The translations under genes and the position numbers were made by a program. 62,347 nucleotides of DNA, taken from the NCBI RefSeq assembly GCF_002006345.1, contig NZ_LZZM01000173.1, positions 1-62,347 on the forward strand, read 5' to 3'. The stretch comes from Clostridium puniceum. Lineage in GTDB: Bacteria; Bacillota; Clostridia; Clostridiales; Clostridiaceae. Under the pieces are notes generated by a model, which saw only the letters and a list, made by a program, of their open reading frames with translations, was not told the origin of the DNA and did no database searches. Below, piece after piece: positions 61,684 through 62,347 of this stretch. Within the stretch, counting starts at the first letter, position 1. Each line of letters starts with the position of its first letter.

Positions 61684-62007
61684 ATGAATAATAATGAAAA
61701 TATAAATTGGAGAGAAATTATTGCTACCTTTTCTTCTTACGAAGGAACGTTAGGAAATTTCTGCAATGCAAATCACATTACTAAAAGTCAATTCTATTAC
61801 TATAAAAAGAAATTTAAGGATGAAGATAATAATTTACAGTTTCATGCTATTTCCATGAGAGAAGAAAGAGTAAAAACTGAAATCACTGTAGTTCCAGCTG
61901 ATAGACCTAATATAATAATAGAAATAGGAGCAGTTAAAATATATGTACCGGCTAATGAAATAGCTGTTTTGAGTAATCTACTTAAGGATTTGATTACAAA
62001 TGTTTAA
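61684..62007 (+). CDS. tnpA: IS66 accessory protein TnpA
   Basis: This 107-aa IS66 OrfA protein has a helix-turn-helix N-terminus (NINWREIIATFSSYEGTLGN; ITKSQFYYYKKKFK) and the C-terminal IIIEIGAVKIYVPANEIAVL segment. It is needed for IS66 transposition, though it is not the catalytic protein. Its stop overlaps the tnpB start (ATGTTTAA). Confidence 0.9.
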   Translation: MNNNENINWREIIATFSSYEGTLGNFCNANHITKSQFYYYKKKFKDEDNNLQFHAISMREERVKTEITVVPADRPNIIIEIGAVKIYVPANEIAVLSNLLKDLITNV

Positions 62008-62347
62008 TCTTAATAAAGTTAATACAGTTTATCTTGCGTGTGGAATAACAGATTTGAGAAAAAGCATTGATGGGCTAGTCGTGATTGTGCAGACGCAGCT
62101 AAAGCTAGATCCGTTTGAAAAAGCTTTGTTTGTTTTTTGTAATAGGCAAATGAATAGAATTAAGATACTTCACTTTGATGAAGGATTCTGGCTGTACTAT
62201 TTTAGACTTGAAAATAGTAAATTGAAATGGCCAATGACTCCTGACGAAGCTCTTAAAATCAACAAAGAAGAATTGAAATGGCTGCTTATGGGCTATGAAG
62301 TTAGAACTAAGTCTAAATTTAAGCCAATTGAAGTAAGAAACAGCTTT
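62000..62347 (+). CDS. tnpB: IS66 TnpB (IS66 Orf2-like), truncated by the window edge
   Basis: Starting at ATG 62000, overlapping tnpA by 8 bp, 116 codons remain open to the edge. ACGITDLRKSIDGLVVIVQT, FVFCNRQMNRIKILHFDEGF and KWPMTPDEALKINKEELKWL are standard for IS66 Orf2/TnpB. Nearly all of the usual ~117 aa is present, and the stop lies just outside. Confidence 0.92.
   Translation, partial: MFNLNKVNTVYLACGITDLRKSIDGLVVIVQTQLKLDPFEKALFVFCNRQMNRIKILHFDEGFWLYYFRLENSKLKWPMTPDEALKINKEELKWLLMGYEVRTKSKFKPIEVRNSF

Larger units (their letters stand above)
61598..62347 (+). mobile_element. IS66-family insertion sequence, left end (continues past window)
   Basis: GTAAGCGTAAAAAAATTAACGG at 61598 onwards matches IS66-type terminal repeats that begin GTAAGCG. 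tnpA and tnpB follow in the usual overlapping order. The transposase gene tnpC and the right end lie outside. Confidence 0.8.

Noticed and set aside
1..62347. CRISPR array, tRNA or rRNA genes
   Set aside because: No regularly spaced 24-37-bp repeats and no cloverleaf or rRNA sequence was found by reading.

Overview
The window is AT-rich, low-GC Firmicute DNA. Strong AGGAGG-type ribosome binding sites, spoVA genes, an alpha/beta-type small acid-soluble spore protein (SASP), a tandem AAA+ SpoVK/CbbX-like protein, a DUF4489 protein and forespore or mother-cell sigma-factor-like promoters point to an endospore-forming Clostridium (sensu stricto, C. beijerinckii/C. butyricum-like). The species is inferred from gene content only.

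Layout. 1-67 is the tail of an IS30-family transposase. About 500-44250 is chromosomal backbone in mostly short transcription units: uracil permease; PlsC and a Tet(M)-like GTPase; a SprT/YgjP-type peptidase; an AraC-GyrI regulator; a spoVA2mob-like sporulation cluster at 7.4-11.7 kb (SpoVAC/AD/AE, two DUF421 proteins, DUF1657 proteins); a TPR-AAA-AAA protein; a membrane MutS-like ATPase; a CBS protein; an ABC exporter followed by an SGNH hydrolase; three small acidic disordered proteins; a PQQ-type sugar dehydrogenase; DUF1002; a SASP; an MBL-fold hydrolase; GshF; DUF4489; a ThrE-type exporter pair; GlyA; and small proteins. Much of this backbone is decaying. Pseudogenes occur at 12.1 kb (DJ-1/PfpI), 12.7-13.6 kb (phosphotransferase), 28.1-28.9 kb (TIM-barrel epimerase), 29.0-29.8 kb (Nudix), 29.8-30.6 kb (ATPase), 33.5-34.2 kb (MATE) and 43.4 kb (duplicate of the next gene).

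From about 44.5 kb to the end the window is an accessory island. It opens with palindromic DNA, then a tightly packed, overlapping module: a tyrosine recombinase, an 889-aa unrecognised protein, two divergent tyrosine recombinases, a coiled-coil TnpC-like protein and a type IA topoisomerase (TopB-like). This resembles an enlarged Tn554-type transposition module.

Downstream is a separate co-oriented operon: a ComEC-like MBL-fold hydrolase, a trypsin-like protease fused to a STAND/NACHT NTPase (together like type I AVAST anti-phage systems), an unknown 136-aa protein, a 135-aa protein beginning with a conspicuous TNSSSTSF segment, and a radical SAM/SPASM enzyme. A further gene after the radical SAM enzyme is cut off by an IS66-family element, whose tnpA and the start of tnpB fill the end of the window. 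The protease-STAND plus TNSSS/radical-SAM operon is the best candidate for an undescribed system.
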